From CAWINY01 sp963837635 (GTDB taxonomy: Bacteria; Acidobacteriota; Terriglobia; Terriglobales; Acidobacteriaceae), in NCBI GenBank assembly GCA_963837635.1, contig CAWINY010000007.1, positions 1,449,504 to 1,513,503 on the forward strand: a stretch of 64,000 nucleotides of DNA. Direction: 5' to 3'. Made by a program: the position numbers and the translations under genes. Below are positions 23,587 through 32,347 of the stretch, piece after piece. Under the pieces are notes generated by a model. That model saw only the letters and a list, made by a program, of their open reading frames with translations. It was not told where the DNA came from and did not search any database. Each line of letters begins with the position of its first letter. The first letter of the stretch is position 1.

Positions 23587-26511
23587 ATGGCAGGAGCTGC
23601 CCTTCTAAGGGCCGAAGGCCGGCGCAGATCTCCTGCTTGCCGCAGCGGGATGGCGTCTTTTCTCTTGTTGCTGATGGCACTGCTCGGCAGCGTTGCGGTT
23701 TTTGCCCAGGAGACGCCGAACGTCATTCACGCCATCATCCCGCGCGGCAATCGGCGGATTCCGGCAGAGACGATCAAGTCCCGCGTATTCACGCACGCGG
23801 GGGATCCCTACGATCCGGCGGCCTTGGAACGGGACTTCAACTCGCTGTGGAACACCGGCTACTTTGAAGACCTGCGTATCGAGCGCAGCCCGACCCCGCA
23901 GGGCTGGGACGTCATTGTCTACGTTAAGGAAAAGCCGACCATTCGCGAGATCGACTATGTGGGCTTGACCTCGGTCTCGCGCAGCGATGTGCTCGACCGC
24001 TTCAAGGAGCGCAAGGTCAGCGTTTCCCAGGAATCGCAGTACGATCCGACCAAGGTGAAGCGCGCCGAGGTGGTGCTGAAAGAATTGCTGGCGGAACACG
24101 GCCGGCAGTTCGCCACGGTGAAGACCGAAGTACACCCCATTCCGCCGGCGGCCGTGGGCCTCACCTTTGTGGTGAACGAGGGGCCGAAGGTCAAGGTGGG
24201 GAAGATCGCATTCGAGGGCAACCAGCACGTCAAGAGCCGGACCTTGCGCAGCGCCATGAAGAACCTGAAGCCTATCGGGGTGCCGCACTCGATCTTCCTG
24301 GAAAACCTGTGGTCCAAGACCTACGACGCCGGCAAGCTGAACGAAGACGCCGAGCGGGTGCGCGACGCCTATCAGCAGCGCGGCTACTTCAAGGCGCTGG
24401 TCGGCGATCCGAAGACCAAGATGCGCGCCACCAGCAGCATCTTTGACGTGCGCTTCTCCAAGACGGGAGTCACGCAAGCCCGGGGCGGCAAAGCCGTGGA
24501 CGTCACCATGCCGGTCGAGGAGGGCGAGCGCTATTATCTCGCCGGGATTAACTTCTCCGGGAACAAGGCGATTTCGGACACAACGTACCTGCGCCGCATC
24601 TTCCCGATGAAGGACGGCGACCTATTCGACACCTCGCAGGTGCGCAAGGGCCTGGAGGCACTGCGCAAGGCCTACGGCGGGCTTGGGTACATCAACTTCA
24701 CCCCGGTGCCCGACACCAAGCTGGATGACGAGCACCACAAGATCACCTTGAACATCGACTTGGACGAAGGCAAGCAGTTCTTCGTGCGCCGCATCGAGTT
24801 CCAGGGCAACAGCACCACCCGCGACAAGGTGATCCGGCGCGAGCTGGCGGTGGAGGAAGGTCAGGTGTTCAACAGCCGCATGTGGGAGCTCAGCCTGCTG
24901 CGCCTGAACCAGCTCCAGTACTTTGAGCCGCTGAAAACCGAAGGCCAGGCCGCCCCGGGCGAGCGCTCCGACGAGATCAAAACCAACAACCAGGACGCAA
25001 CCGTCGATATCACGCTCAAAGTGAAAGAGAAGGGCAAGAACTCCGTTGGCCTGACCGGTGGCGTGAGCGGCTTGGCGGGGTCGTTTATCGGCGTCAACTA
25101 TACGACCAACAACTTCCTGGGCATGGGCGAGACCCTGTCGGTCGGCTTCAATATCGGGGCCCTGCAACGCGATTTGGAGGTAGGCTTTACCGAGCCCTAC
25201 GCCTTTGATCGTCCGCTGCAGTTGGGGTTCACCTTCTATGACCGCAAGTACGACTTTAACCAGGCGCAGCTATCGAATATTCTCGGCACGCAGTCGTCGC
25301 AGACCTTCTCGCAGTCCGTGCTGCAGTCGTTGCAGAACTTCAGCCAGTCGAGCAAAGGCATCACGCTCTCGGCCAGCTACCCGTTGCATCGCTCCTTCAA
25401 GCGCATCGGCATCGCTTATACGCTGGACGACTCCACGCTGACCACCTTCACCGACGCCTCGCGGGACTTCTTCGAGTTCCTCAACTTCCGCAGCATCTCC
25501 GGACTCGGCGCGCTGAACGGCATCATCACCAGCAAGGTCACGCCCTCGTTCAGCATCAACAAGATCGACAATCCGGCGCGCCCTCACAACGGCTATGAAT
25601 TCATCGCCTCGGCCGACATCGCGGGACTGGGCGGCAGTATCAGGGAAATCCGCCCCACGGTCCAGTACCGGCGTTTCGTCCCGATGAAAGGCCTGAAGCC
25701 GACGAGTTCGGCGGAGGGGCGCAATACCCTGGGCTTCCGCCTCTTAGGCTCCTATCTTAGGGGTTATGGGGGAAGGGTAGCCACGCCCTTCGACCGCTTC
25801 TACACCGGCGGCGATAATGACCTCCGTGGCTTCGATATTCGGGCTGTTACACCGTATGCCTTGATCACCAGCGGCGTGGATTTCCCGTTGACCAGCCCCA
25901 CACCCGGTAGTACTCCCCTGAACAACTCGTCGAATCAGCTCTCCGGCAATGCCACGGTGCACATTCCCGTCCAGCAAATCGTCTTTACCGGCGGAGATAC
26001 GGAGATGGTTGCTAACCTGGAATATCGCATTCCGATTGTCGGCCCGGTGACGCTGGCTCCATTCATGGACTTTGGACTGAATTTTGATGCCGGCAATTCG
26101 CAGTTGCAGTTGAATTCGGCCCAAGTCTCAAGTTTGAACACCACACCTTACGGGTGCCCGATTTACAGCAGTGGTACCGGTTGTTCCGGTGCCGCAAAAA
26201 TCAGCACTCCGTTCGCGGGCCACTTGAGTACCATGCGCGGCACAAACTTTGTGCCGCGCATGTCTACCGGTCTGGAGCTGCAGGTGATCATGCCAGTGAT
26301 CAACGCGCCTTTCCGGATTTACTACGCGTTAAACGCAATGCGGCTGAACACCACGGCGCCCCCTGCAGCACCGTTTACGCGCAGCATGTTTCCAGCCAAC
26401 ACCAGTTTAGGCGATTACAATTACCATCAGGCACTCGCTCTATATGCGCCCACGTATCAGCTGAAGGAACCGGCCTCGACCTTCCGATTTACCGTCAGCA
26501 CGACGTTCTAG
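23587..26511 (+). CDS. bamA: Outer membrane assembly factor BamA
   Basis: 974 residues from 23587; ATG 23650 (MASFLLLLMALLGSVAVFAQ) would give a more usual signal peptide and cannot be excluded. Five POTRA domains span about residues 45-480 (for example GNRRIPAETIKSRVFTHAGD and VKVGKIAFEGNQHVKSRTL and FFVRRIEFQGNSTTRDKVI). The Omp85 barrel follows, with the conserved loop motif in GGDNDLRGFDIRAV, and it ends in aromatic TFRFTVSTTF, the signal for barrel insertion. BamA folds beta-barrel proteins into the outer membrane. The Skp-type chaperone gene follows on the same strand, the classic pairing. The barrel carries long loops, making it bigger than the 800-residue proteobacterial protein. Confidence 0.95.
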   Translation: MAGAALLRAEGRRRSPACRSGMASFLLLLMALLGSVAVFAQETPNVIHAIIPRGNRRIPAETIKSRVFTHAGDPYDPAALERDFNSLWNTGYFEDLRIERSPTPQGWDVIVYVKEKPTIREIDYVGLTSVSRSDVLDRFKERKVSVSQESQYDPTKVKRAEVVLKELLAEHGRQFATVKTEVHPIPPAAVGLTFVVNEGPKVKVGKIAFEGNQHVKSRTLRSAMKNLKPIGVPHSIFLENLWSKTYDAGKLNEDAERVRDAYQQRGYFKALVGDPKTKMRATSSIFDVRFSKTGVTQARGGKAVDVTMPVEEGERYYLAGINFSGNKAISDTTYLRRIFPMKDGDLFDTSQVRKGLEALRKAYGGLGYINFTPVPDTKLDDEHHKITLNIDLDEGKQFFVRRIEFQGNSTTRDKVIRRELAVEEGQVFNSRMWELSLLRLNQLQYFEPLKTEGQAAPGERSDEIKTNNQDATVDITLKVKEKGKNSVGLTGGVSGLAGSFIGVNYTTNNFLGMGETLSVGFNIGALQRDLEVGFTEPYAFDRPLQLGFTFYDRKYDFNQAQLSNILGTQSSQTFSQSVLQSLQNFSQSSKGITLSASYPLHRSFKRIGIAYTLDDSTLTTFTDASRDFFEFLNFRSISGLGALNGIITSKVTPSFSINKIDNPARPHNGYEFIASADIAGLGGSIREIRPTVQYRRFVPMKGLKPTSSAEGRNTLGFRLLGSYLRGYGGRVATPFDRFYTGGDNDLRGFDIRAVTPYALITSGVDFPLTSPTPGSTPLNNSSNQLSGNATVHIPVQQIVFTGGDTEMVANLEYRIPIVGPVTLAPFMDFGLNFDAGNSQLQLNSAQVSSLNTTPYGCPIYSSGTGCSGAAKISTPFAGHLSTMRGTNFVPRMSTGLELQVIMPVINAPFRIYYALNAMRLNTTAPPAAPFTRSMFPANTSLGDYNYHQALALYAPTYQLKEPASTFRFTVSTTF

Positions 26512-26512
26512 A

Positions 26513-26620
26513 AGCCGTTAGCCCTCAGCCATCAGCCCCCTCAGGAAAGGCGGGGCGCAGCGAGGTTTGTCGCCAAGAGCTGCGACTGCAAACCTGATTA
26601 CTGACGGCTGATGGCTAGCT
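26513..26620. repeat. Intergenic inverted repeat after bamA
   Basis: AGCCGTTAGCCCTCAGCCAT faces CTGACGGCTGATGGCTAGCT across about 65 bases, beginning right after the bamA stop. Confidence 0.75.
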
Positions 26621-26931
26621 GGCGTCAGGTCCGGCGCTCTTCCGAGCAACGGTGAGCTTGCTTGTTTCCTTCCCCTGCTACTCGTATATATAATCGACTT
26701 AATCTGCAGCCCTTTGATTTGGGTTTGTGAGAGCGCAAACCTGTCCGGCAGACGTGGGCGCACGGCGACCCTGAACAAACGGATTCCGCGTGTGAGCGGG
26801 AGCCAGCGGGGTTTCGAGCATGCCTGCACGCTGGGGGTGGGGGCTCGTGGGTTGACAGGCGAGGGCGTACGCGCGTGGTCGCCCTGTTATTGGGCATCTC
26901 ACAGGATCTCTCAAGGAGTTCAAGCAAACCG

Positions 26932-27681
26932 ATGACTCGTAAGTACGCTGCATTCATTCTGCTTACCATGCTGGTAACCGTTGCTGCGTTGGCCCAGACC
27001 GCCACCCCGGCAGCCGCTGCCACCCCAGCCGCCGCTGCCGAAGCTCCTGCTGCCCCCGCAGCTCCTGCGGCCTCGACGGCGACTTCGGCTACATCCGCCG
27101 CCTCTGGCGCCAAGCTTGGCATCATCAACATCCAACAGGCGATCCTGGCCACCAACGAAGGCCAGCGCGATTTCCAGGAGTTGCAGAAGAAGTTCGAGCC
27201 CAAGCAGTCGGAACTGCAGTCCAGCAACAAGGAAATCGAAGACCTGAAGAAGCAGCTCAATACTCAGGGCGACAAGCTGAACGAAGAAGCCCGAGCCAAC
27301 TTGCTCAAGAACATTGAGACCAAGCAGAAAACCATGCAGCGCGCGCTGGAAGATGCGCAGGCCGATTTCCAGTCGCAGCAGAACGACATTGCCAACCGCA
27401 TCGGCGGCAAGATGCTGTCCGTGCTCGACAAATATGCCAAGGACAACAACTTCACCATGATCATGGATGTCTCCAGCCCGCAGAGCCCGGTGCTGTGGGC
27501 CGGCGCCTCCAGCGATGTGACCAAGGCCATCGTGGACGCCTACAATGCGCAGTCGAACATTGCCGCTCCTTTGCCGTCCGCTCCCGCCCCGACGAAGGCT
27601 CCAGTTGCAAAAACTCCGACAACCAGCAAGCCGGCGGCAAAACCAGCCACCACCAAACCGGCTGCCACGGCAAAGCCGTAA
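26932..27681 (+). CDS. Periplasmic chaperone OmpH/Skp family
   Basis: 249 residues from ATG 26932, behind TCAAGGAG. Signal peptide MTRKYAAFILLTMLVTVAAL with cleavage near ALAQ. Then an Ala/Pro-rich stretch, the Skp core (about 58-205): AKLGIINIQQAILATNEGQR, a long coiled coil (QKKFEPKQSELQSSNKEIED) and NFTMIMDVSSPQSPVLWAG. A Pro/Lys/Ala-rich tail (PTTSKPAAKPATTKPAA) is extra compared with E. coli Skp. Skp holds unfolded outer membrane proteins for BamA, encoded upstream. Confidence 0.9.
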   Translation: MTRKYAAFILLTMLVTVAALAQTATPAAAATPAAAAEAPAAPAAPAASTATSATSAASGAKLGIINIQQAILATNEGQRDFQELQKKFEPKQSELQSSNKEIEDLKKQLNTQGDKLNEEARANLLKNIETKQKTMQRALEDAQADFQSQQNDIANRIGGKMLSVLDKYAKDNNFTMIMDVSSPQSPVLWAGASSDVTKAIVDAYNAQSNIAAPLPSAPAPTKAPVAKTPTTSKPAAKPATTKPAATAKP

Positions 27682-27703
27682 TTTCGATCCTGGCCTACAG
27701 GAA

Positions 27704-27727
27704 AGCCGCCCGCTGGGCGGCTTTTTT
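27704..27727 (+). terminator. Terminator of the bamA-skp region
   Basis: GCCGCCCGCTGGGCGGC followed by TTTTTT, 23 bases after the skp stop. Confidence 0.88.
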
Positions 27728-27902
27728 GCGCTTGGCTGGCGAGAAAGGTGCATCGGATCGGGAGCCGGAGCCCCCACCCTACGCTTGCGGGCGGCCCTCT
27801 TTCAGTACCGCGGGTTGGATCGGGGTATTGGGCGTGAGTTTTTGTAGCGCCGGCATTCGCCTGACAGAGGAAGTATACAAAGTATATTCGAGGTAAAGGT
27901 TT

Positions 27903-28163
27903 ATGGCTACCAGCATGGTACATATCCGCGTGGACTCCAAGATCAAGGCGAAGGCCGCCAAGGCACTGGCTGCGATGGGCCTGACTGTTTCCGATGCGGT
28001 TCGTCTTCTGCTGACTCGTGTCGCCGCCGAGAAGGCTTTGCCGTTTGAGGTGCGCGTTCCCAAGCGCGAGACGATTGCGGCAATTGAGGCGGGAGAACGT
28101 GGCGAGGTGTCCAGAGCGGCCAGCGTCGCCGCCATGATGGCCGAGCTGAATGCGAAAGATTGA
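27903..28163 (+). CDS. RelB/DinJ-family antitoxin
   Basis: 86 residues. The N-terminal ribbon-helix-helix (MVHIRVDSKIKAKAAKALAA, MGLTVSDAVRLLLTRVAAE) is typical of DinJ, which binds its own promoter and neutralises YafQ. The C-terminal part FEVRVPKRETIAAIEAGERG and the following helix wrap the toxin. It overlaps the first codons of a yafQ-type gene by 14 bases, the standard layout. That toxin is broken, so this antitoxin appears orphaned. Confidence 0.85.
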   Translation: MATSMVHIRVDSKIKAKAAKALAAMGLTVSDAVRLLLTRVAAEKALPFEVRVPKRETIAAIEAGERGEVSRAASVAAMMAELNAKD

Positions 28164-28291
28164 ATGGACCTCGGCTTTTCGACGCGACTACAAACGCACC
28201 CAGGCAACGCCACGACATCAAGCTCGAAGAAAACGTAATCGAGCCAGGCTCAGAACAAAGCACATAACGCCCGACCAGATCGCCGGCGAGA
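28150..28291 (+). pseudogene. Broken YafQ/RelE-family toxin
   Basis: The start MRKIEWTSAFRRDYKRT is a normal YafQ beginning. Within a few codons the frame breaks: frame 0 reads on as basic, unlike toxin (RHQARRKRNRARL), while the +1 frame reads HDIKLEENVIEPGSE then stops. The catalytic His/Asp and the C-terminal strand sequence (typically GYRECHI...DLLLIY) are missing. A repeat of the GCTCAGGGCAGG family begins at 28292 where the toxin would continue. Confidence 0.78.
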
Positions 28292-28320
28292 CCCTTCGGC
28301 TTCGCTCAGGGCAGGCTCTG
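28292..28320. repeat. Repeat at the break of the yafQ-type gene
   Basis: CCCTTCGGCTTCGCTCAGGG then CAGGCTCTG. The GCTCAGGGCAGGCTCT core is shared with the hpnB insert at 1441-1500. Confidence 0.75.
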
Positions 28321-28352
28321 GCGCTACATCGCCAAGCCTGGCGCCGTTTACA

Positions 28353-29069
28353 ATGTCCGGCATGCCAGAGAGCAGCGCCAAACCCAACCGGGCCGTCTTC
28401 TTTCAGAAGGCGCCCATCTTTGCCGAACTCACCGACGCCGAACTGAGCTTCCTGGTGCGGCGGGCGGTCTCCCGCAAGTTCGACGACGGCGAGATCATCT
28501 TTTCCGAGGGCGACCCCTGCCCCGGCATGTACGTGGTCGAGTCGGGCTTCGTGAAGATCTTCAAGACCTCGCCCAACGGGCGCGAGCAGGTGCTTGCCAT
28601 CGACGGCCCCGGACACTCCATCGCCGAGTTGCCGGTGTTCGACGGCGGCAGCTTCCCGGCCTCGGCGCAGGCGATCAAGGAAACCTCGCTGCTATTCGTC
28701 AGCAAACAAGACTTCCATGGGCTGTGCCTCCAGCATCCGGGGGTCGCGCTCAAGGTGCTGCGCGTGGTGGGAAAGCGGCTGCGTTCGCTGGTGGGGATCA
28801 TTGAAGAGCTTTCCTTTACCACCGTGCGGCACCGGCTGGCGGCGGCGCTGCTGCGCATGGCGCGCGAAGGCAGGAAAACCGCGGAGGGGGTTGAGATCAC
28901 GCTGCCGGCGAACAATCAGGAACTGGCCTCGCAGATCGGCACTGTGCGCGAGCTGGTGTCGCGCAATCTGAGCCGGCTGCAGACCGCCAAGATCATCAAG
29001 ATCGACGGCCGCACGGTGACCATAGCCAACCTGCGCGCCCTGGAAGCGGAAGTGGAGAGCGGGGAGTAG
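28353..29069 (+). CDS. Crp/Fnr-family transcription regulator
   Basis: 238 residues (ATG 28353; ATG 28362 is an alternative). A cyclic-nucleotide-binding beta barrel (about 15-130) has DDGEIIFSEGDPCPGMYVVE and GREQVLAIDGPGHSIAELPV. A dimer helix and winged helix follow, with LPANNQELASQIGTVRELVS as recognition helix region. The Fnr-type cysteine cluster is absent and the cAMP pocket residues are not the E. coli set, so the ligand is unknown. It probably controls a metabolic shift. Confidence 0.88.
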   Translation: MSGMPESSAKPNRAVFFQKAPIFAELTDAELSFLVRRAVSRKFDDGEIIFSEGDPCPGMYVVESGFVKIFKTSPNGREQVLAIDGPGHSIAELPVFDGGSFPASAQAIKETSLLFVSKQDFHGLCLQHPGVALKVLRVVGKRLRSLVGIIEELSFTTVRHRLAAALLRMAREGRKTAEGVEITLPANNQELASQIGTVRELVSRNLSRLQTAKIIKIDGRTVTIANLRALEAEVESGE

Positions 29070-29080
29070 TCCGAAAATCC

Positions 29081-29202
29081 AACGCGAAGGCGCTAAGGCG
29101 CGAAGGGGAAGGCGGCAATAAAGCAGGAGCTTTTCTCAACAGGATCACCTATCAATAAGCTTTCCATTTTGCTCCTCCTTCGCGTCTTCGCGCCTTCGCG
29201 TT
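29081..29202. repeat. Intergenic inverted repeat (CGCGAAGGCGC family)
   Basis: AACGCGAAGGCGCTAAGGCG faces TTCGCGTCTTCGCGCCTTCG and CGTT over about 120 bases, between convergent genes. Confidence 0.8.
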
Positions 29203-29251
29203 TAAAGCATTTTCTTCGTCGCCCCACTGAACACCGAGAGCTGAGCGCTAA

Positions 29252-30094
29252 CTACTGGATCTGAATCACGTCCTCGGCCCCGGCCGTGGCTTCTTCGGCG
29301 CGCTGGATAACGTGGCGCGCGAGATCGAAGAACTGCAGGTTTTTCTCGGTTTCCCCGATGAGCGTGACCGCCTGGCCGGTGTCGCCGCCGCGTCGAATGT
29401 CGGGATCAAGATCGATGCTGCCGAGGAAGGGCACATTGAATTGATGCGCGGTGCGCTCACCTCCGCCCTTGGAGAAGATGTCGATCTCTTCGTGGCAGTG
29501 CGGGCAGTGGAAGCTGCTCATGTTCTCCACGAGGCCGAGCACATCGACCTTGACCTGGCGGAACATCTCGATGGCTTTGCGGGCGTCCTGGAGAGACACG
29601 TCTGAGGGCGTGGTAACCACGATGGCGCCTGTCAGGGGCACGGCCTGAATGATCGAGATGGCGACATCGCCCGTGCCCGGTGGCAGATCAATAATCAGGT
29701 AATCGAGTTCCCCCCACAGGACTTGCCGGAGAAACTGCTGCATCAGCGAGTGCAGCATCGGCCCGCGCCAGATCAGCGGCTTGTCTCCCGGGTTGAGATA
29801 GCCCACCGACAGCGTCTTCATGCCATGGACTTCGGGCGGCTCGATCATGTTCTGGTCGAGCACGCGCGGATTGGTGCTGCAGCCTAGCATCAGCGGCACA
29901 TTCGGGCCGTAAGCGTCGGCGTCGAGCAGGCCTACTTTGTGGCCTAGCTTGGTAAGGGCGATGGCGAGGTTGACCGCGATGGTAGTCTTGCCGACCCCAC
30001 CCTTGCCGGACCCAACTGCGACGATGTGAGCGATGCCGGGAATGGCTTGCGGTGCCGGCGGTTGCCCATGCGGAGGCTGGCTGTGAGAACCCAC
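29252..30094 (-). CDS. apbC: Iron-sulfur carrier ATPase of the Mrp/ApbC family
   Basis: 280 residues. A deviant-Walker P-loop GSGKGGVGKTTIAVNLAI, then GLLDADAYGPNVPLMLG and YLIIDLPPGTGDVAISIIQA, are hallmarks of Mrp/NBP35. The cluster-binding CPHCHEEIDIF (CxxC) is present. Mrp binds a [4Fe-4S] cluster between two subunits and passes it to target proteins. The N-terminal DUF59 domain of some homologues is absent, so this is the short form. Its start is preceded by AAGGAGTTTCCGTGG on its strand. Confidence 0.92.
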   Translation of the reverse strand: MGSHSQPPHGQPPAPQAIPGIAHIVAVGSGKGGVGKTTIAVNLAIALTKLGHKVGLLDADAYGPNVPLMLGCSTNPRVLDQNMIEPPEVHGMKTLSVGYLNPGDKPLIWRGPMLHSLMQQFLRQVLWGELDYLIIDLPPGTGDVAISIIQAVPLTGAIVVTTPSDVSLQDARKAIEMFRQVKVDVLGLVENMSSFHCPHCHEEIDIFSKGGGERTAHQFNVPFLGSIDLDPDIRRGGDTGQAVTLIGETEKNLQFFDLARHVIQRAEEATAGAEDVIQIQ

Positions 30095-30339
30095 GGAAAC
30101 TCCTTATTGATCGCGCCCTCAAGAGCGCAAACCTGGATTATACGCTGAGGGAAAGTAGCGGGAGGCTGCCAGCCGGTGCGGCCATTGAGGAGGAACCCCG
30201 CACTGAAAAATGCACCAGTTCAGAGTAACGACAATTCTTAGGAAAACCGCTGTACGGTACCCGCAGGCAGGCCGATAGTATGGTGGAAACCAGGCGGACT
30301 CAGCCGCCTCAGTGTCAAGCAATGCAGCGAGGAAAAGCG

Positions 30340-31056
30340 ATGAACAGGTTTGTGACCGTTGCAATCATACTGTTATTGACGTCCGGTTCTGGTGTGTATG
30401 CCCAAACGGCCGCGCCCACCCCCGATTCGCATCCGGCGCAGGCGCAGGGGAAGGCTAAAGTCGTGTTCTATTACGGCAGGCCAGTCCCGATGCATAATTG
30501 CCTGGAGCAGGTGGGCATCCAGATCGACGGGGTCACTGCGCACCAGATATTCCAGTGGCATGTATGGCAAACCGAGGTCACCCCAGGAGTCCATGTCTTC
30601 AGCGACGACAGCCACAAGGACAAGGGCGAGACCGCAACCCTCTCCGCAGGGCAAACCGTCTACTACGAGCTCAGGTGGCACAGGGCGTTCGGCTTGGTCG
30701 CTACCTGTAACAGTATTTGGATCAAGTTCTATGAAATGCAAGGGAATGACGTCCAGAAGGTGAACGCAATGCTCGGGAGAGTAGGCGTGGACGAAACCAC
30801 GGCGGCCCCGGCCGCGCCAGAGCTTGCCAAAGCCACCAGCGTCAAACTGTCCATCGTGTCCACTCCTGACGCGGCCGATATCGAGATTGATGGAAATTTC
30901 ATGGGGAATACGCCGTCGATGATTGAACTCTCACCCGGCGACCACACGGTTGCCGTCAGCAAGAAGGATTTCAAGCCTTGGCAGCGAAAGATAAAGCTGG
31001 CCGCCGGTGACATTAAATTGAATGCGGAGTTGGAGGCCGACGGCGCCAGCCATTGA
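30340..31056 (+). CDS. Secreted PEGA-domain protein
   Basis: 238 residues from ATG 30340, behind GAGGAAAAGCG. Signal peptide MNRFVTVAIILLLTSGSGVY, cleaved near YAQT. The middle part (KVVFYYGRPVPMHNCLEQVG, VTPGVHVFSDDSHKDKGETA, LSAGQTVYYELRWHRAFGLV) resembles DUF2846-type lipoprotein domains. The end is a PEGA domain: LSIVSTPDAADIEIDGNFMG and LSPGDHTVAVSKKDFKPWQR. PEGA domains occur in surface proteins and are thought to bind cell-wall or matrix components. Role unknown. Confidence 0.75.
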   Translation: MNRFVTVAIILLLTSGSGVYAQTAAPTPDSHPAQAQGKAKVVFYYGRPVPMHNCLEQVGIQIDGVTAHQIFQWHVWQTEVTPGVHVFSDDSHKDKGETATLSAGQTVYYELRWHRAFGLVATCNSIWIKFYEMQGNDVQKVNAMLGRVGVDETTAAPAAPELAKATSVKLSIVSTPDAADIEIDGNFMGNTPSMIELSPGDHTVAVSKKDFKPWQRKIKLAAGDIKLNAELEADGASH

Positions 31057-31087
31057 GGATTGCGGCCTATTGTGAAAGCACGAGGTT

Positions 31088-31181
31088 TGTCATTCCGAGC
31101 GAAGCGAGGAATCTGCTTTTCGGTTGAACTTGCGAAACAGCAGCAGATTCCTCGCGCCAAAACCCGGCGCTCGGAATGACA
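31088..31181. repeat. TGTCATTCCGAGCG inverted repeat
   Basis: TGTCATTCCGAGCGAAGCGA and GGCGCTCGGAATGACA are the ends; inside, GGAATCTGCT pairs with AGCAGATTCC. Sister copies of this 80-130-base family lie at 49873 and 52929. Confidence 0.85.
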
Positions 31182-31204
31182 ATCTTGGGTAGAACAGCGC
31201 CGCT

Positions 31205-31492
31205 CTACAGAAAATCCAAAAACGAATCCACGACTTCCGCGCCCGCGTTGTTGGCGTTCTTGGTGGCCGCGCGCTCCACGTTGTGCATCAGGCCTTCGAG
31301 GTAGCTGCGGGAATCCGAGATGCTGACGACGCCGATGGTGGCGCGCTGCCACAGGTCGGTAGCGTCGAGCTCGGCGACCGAAACATTGAACGCGGCGCGC
31401 AGGCGGTCCTTCACGCTACGGACAACCTGCCGCTTGTCCTTCAGCGAGTGCGCCGCTTCGATGCGCAGTTCGATGGTGAGTAGGGCAATCAT
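31205..31492 (-). CDS. DUF503 / YlxP-family protein
   Basis: 95 residues: MIALLTIELRIEAAHSLKDK, VKDRLRAAFNVSVAELDATD, LWQRATIGVVSISDSRSYLE. This small ferredoxin-fold family (YlxP) usually stands between infB and rbfA and is thought to assist ribosome assembly. Here it is on the infB strand but separated from it by an unrelated membrane-protein gene. rbfA does not follow. Confidence 0.88.
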   Translation of the reverse strand: MIALLTIELRIEAAHSLKDKRQVVRSVKDRLRAAFNVSVAELDATDLWQRATIGVVSISDSRSYLEGLMHNVERAATKNANNAGAEVVDSFLDFL

Positions 31493-31544
31493 TCAGTGGA
31501 AGCGATTACACGTGATAAGGGGATTTAGCGACAATGATCGTCTT

Positions 31545-32114
31545 TCAGCGATGATCTAGACAGGCTTTCACCGCAGCATGAATCCTTTCAGTCCCACCAT
31601 AGATTCCTCCCCACCCATGAGAACTGCCGTCTGCAAAGAAAGCAACTGACAAAGTTTCGCTATCACGATATTCAACTTTCACCCAGTAATTAATGAAGTC
31701 CATTCCCTGCTTTCCATACGAGATCCGCTGGATGTTCTCGATGACAACAGTCTTTTTCACGCCCCTAAATTCGAGCGAGTGGTCATGTACTTTAAGTATT
31801 CCAATTTCGCGCCATTTGTTCGCGTGAGGCCGGTACCACACCGTATGAAACTCTTGAGGCGCTGTTCTATCCAGCTTCGTATGGCTGGCTTGGCCCATCG
31901 ACGCGTCGGAGTAAACAGACCGTTTGATGGTCTTCATTGCAACGAGCACAACCGAAACGCCCATACCAACGCACACCGCCAAAAGTACAAACATCAAGCT
32001 ACGGGGCGAGATAACCCTATGAGCAGATGCGAGCGCAAGCACAAATACTACGCCCATGAAACAGATGTATATCAATAACGTTCTCTTCAAAATAGCCTTT
32101 AGCAAGCTGGGCAT
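31545..32114 (-). CDS. Membrane protein of unknown function
   Basis: 189 residues. Two hydrophobic segments near the start (about 12-32, LLIYICFMGVVFVLALASA, and 38-60, SLMFVLLAVCVGMGVSVVLV) anchor a soluble C-terminal domain. That domain (HANKWREIGILKVHDHSLEF, VVIENIQRISYGKQGMDFIN) could be a bacterial PH-like beta fold, by pattern only. It is clearly more AT-rich than infB and DUF503, between which it sits, so it looks like an insertion into the operon. Not recognised. Confidence 0.65.
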   Translation of the reverse strand: MPSLLKAILKRTLLIYICFMGVVFVLALASAHRVISPRSLMFVLLAVCVGMGVSVVLVAMKTIKRSVYSDASMGQASHTKLDRTAPQEFHTVWYRPHANKWREIGILKVHDHSLEFRGVKKTVVIENIQRISYGKQGMDFINYWVKVEYRDSETLSVAFFADGSSHGWGGIYGGTERIHAAVKACLDHR

Positions 32115-32299
32115 CCTTTATCGACAAATGTGTCTCGTGAATATCCACTCGGGCAATTTGTCATCGTCAGTGCCGATGACATTCAACTGCTACAATTTCC
32201 CGTCGCGTAGCACATTATCCCGAAAACTGTCGTGATTTCCAGATGATTGTTGTGAACAGGGCTTATCGCAAGTTTCGCCCGATCATCTCTAATAAGAAA

Positions 32300-32345
32300 G
32301 GCCAGTGATCATTGCTGACCACTGGCCACTAATCACTAACCACTG
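32300..32345. repeat. Inverted repeat (GGCCAGTG family)
   Basis: GGCCAGTGATCATTGCTGAC then CACTGGCCACTAATCACTAA; ends against the infB stop. Relative of 11931-11986. Confidence 0.7.
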
Positions 32346-32347
32346 CT

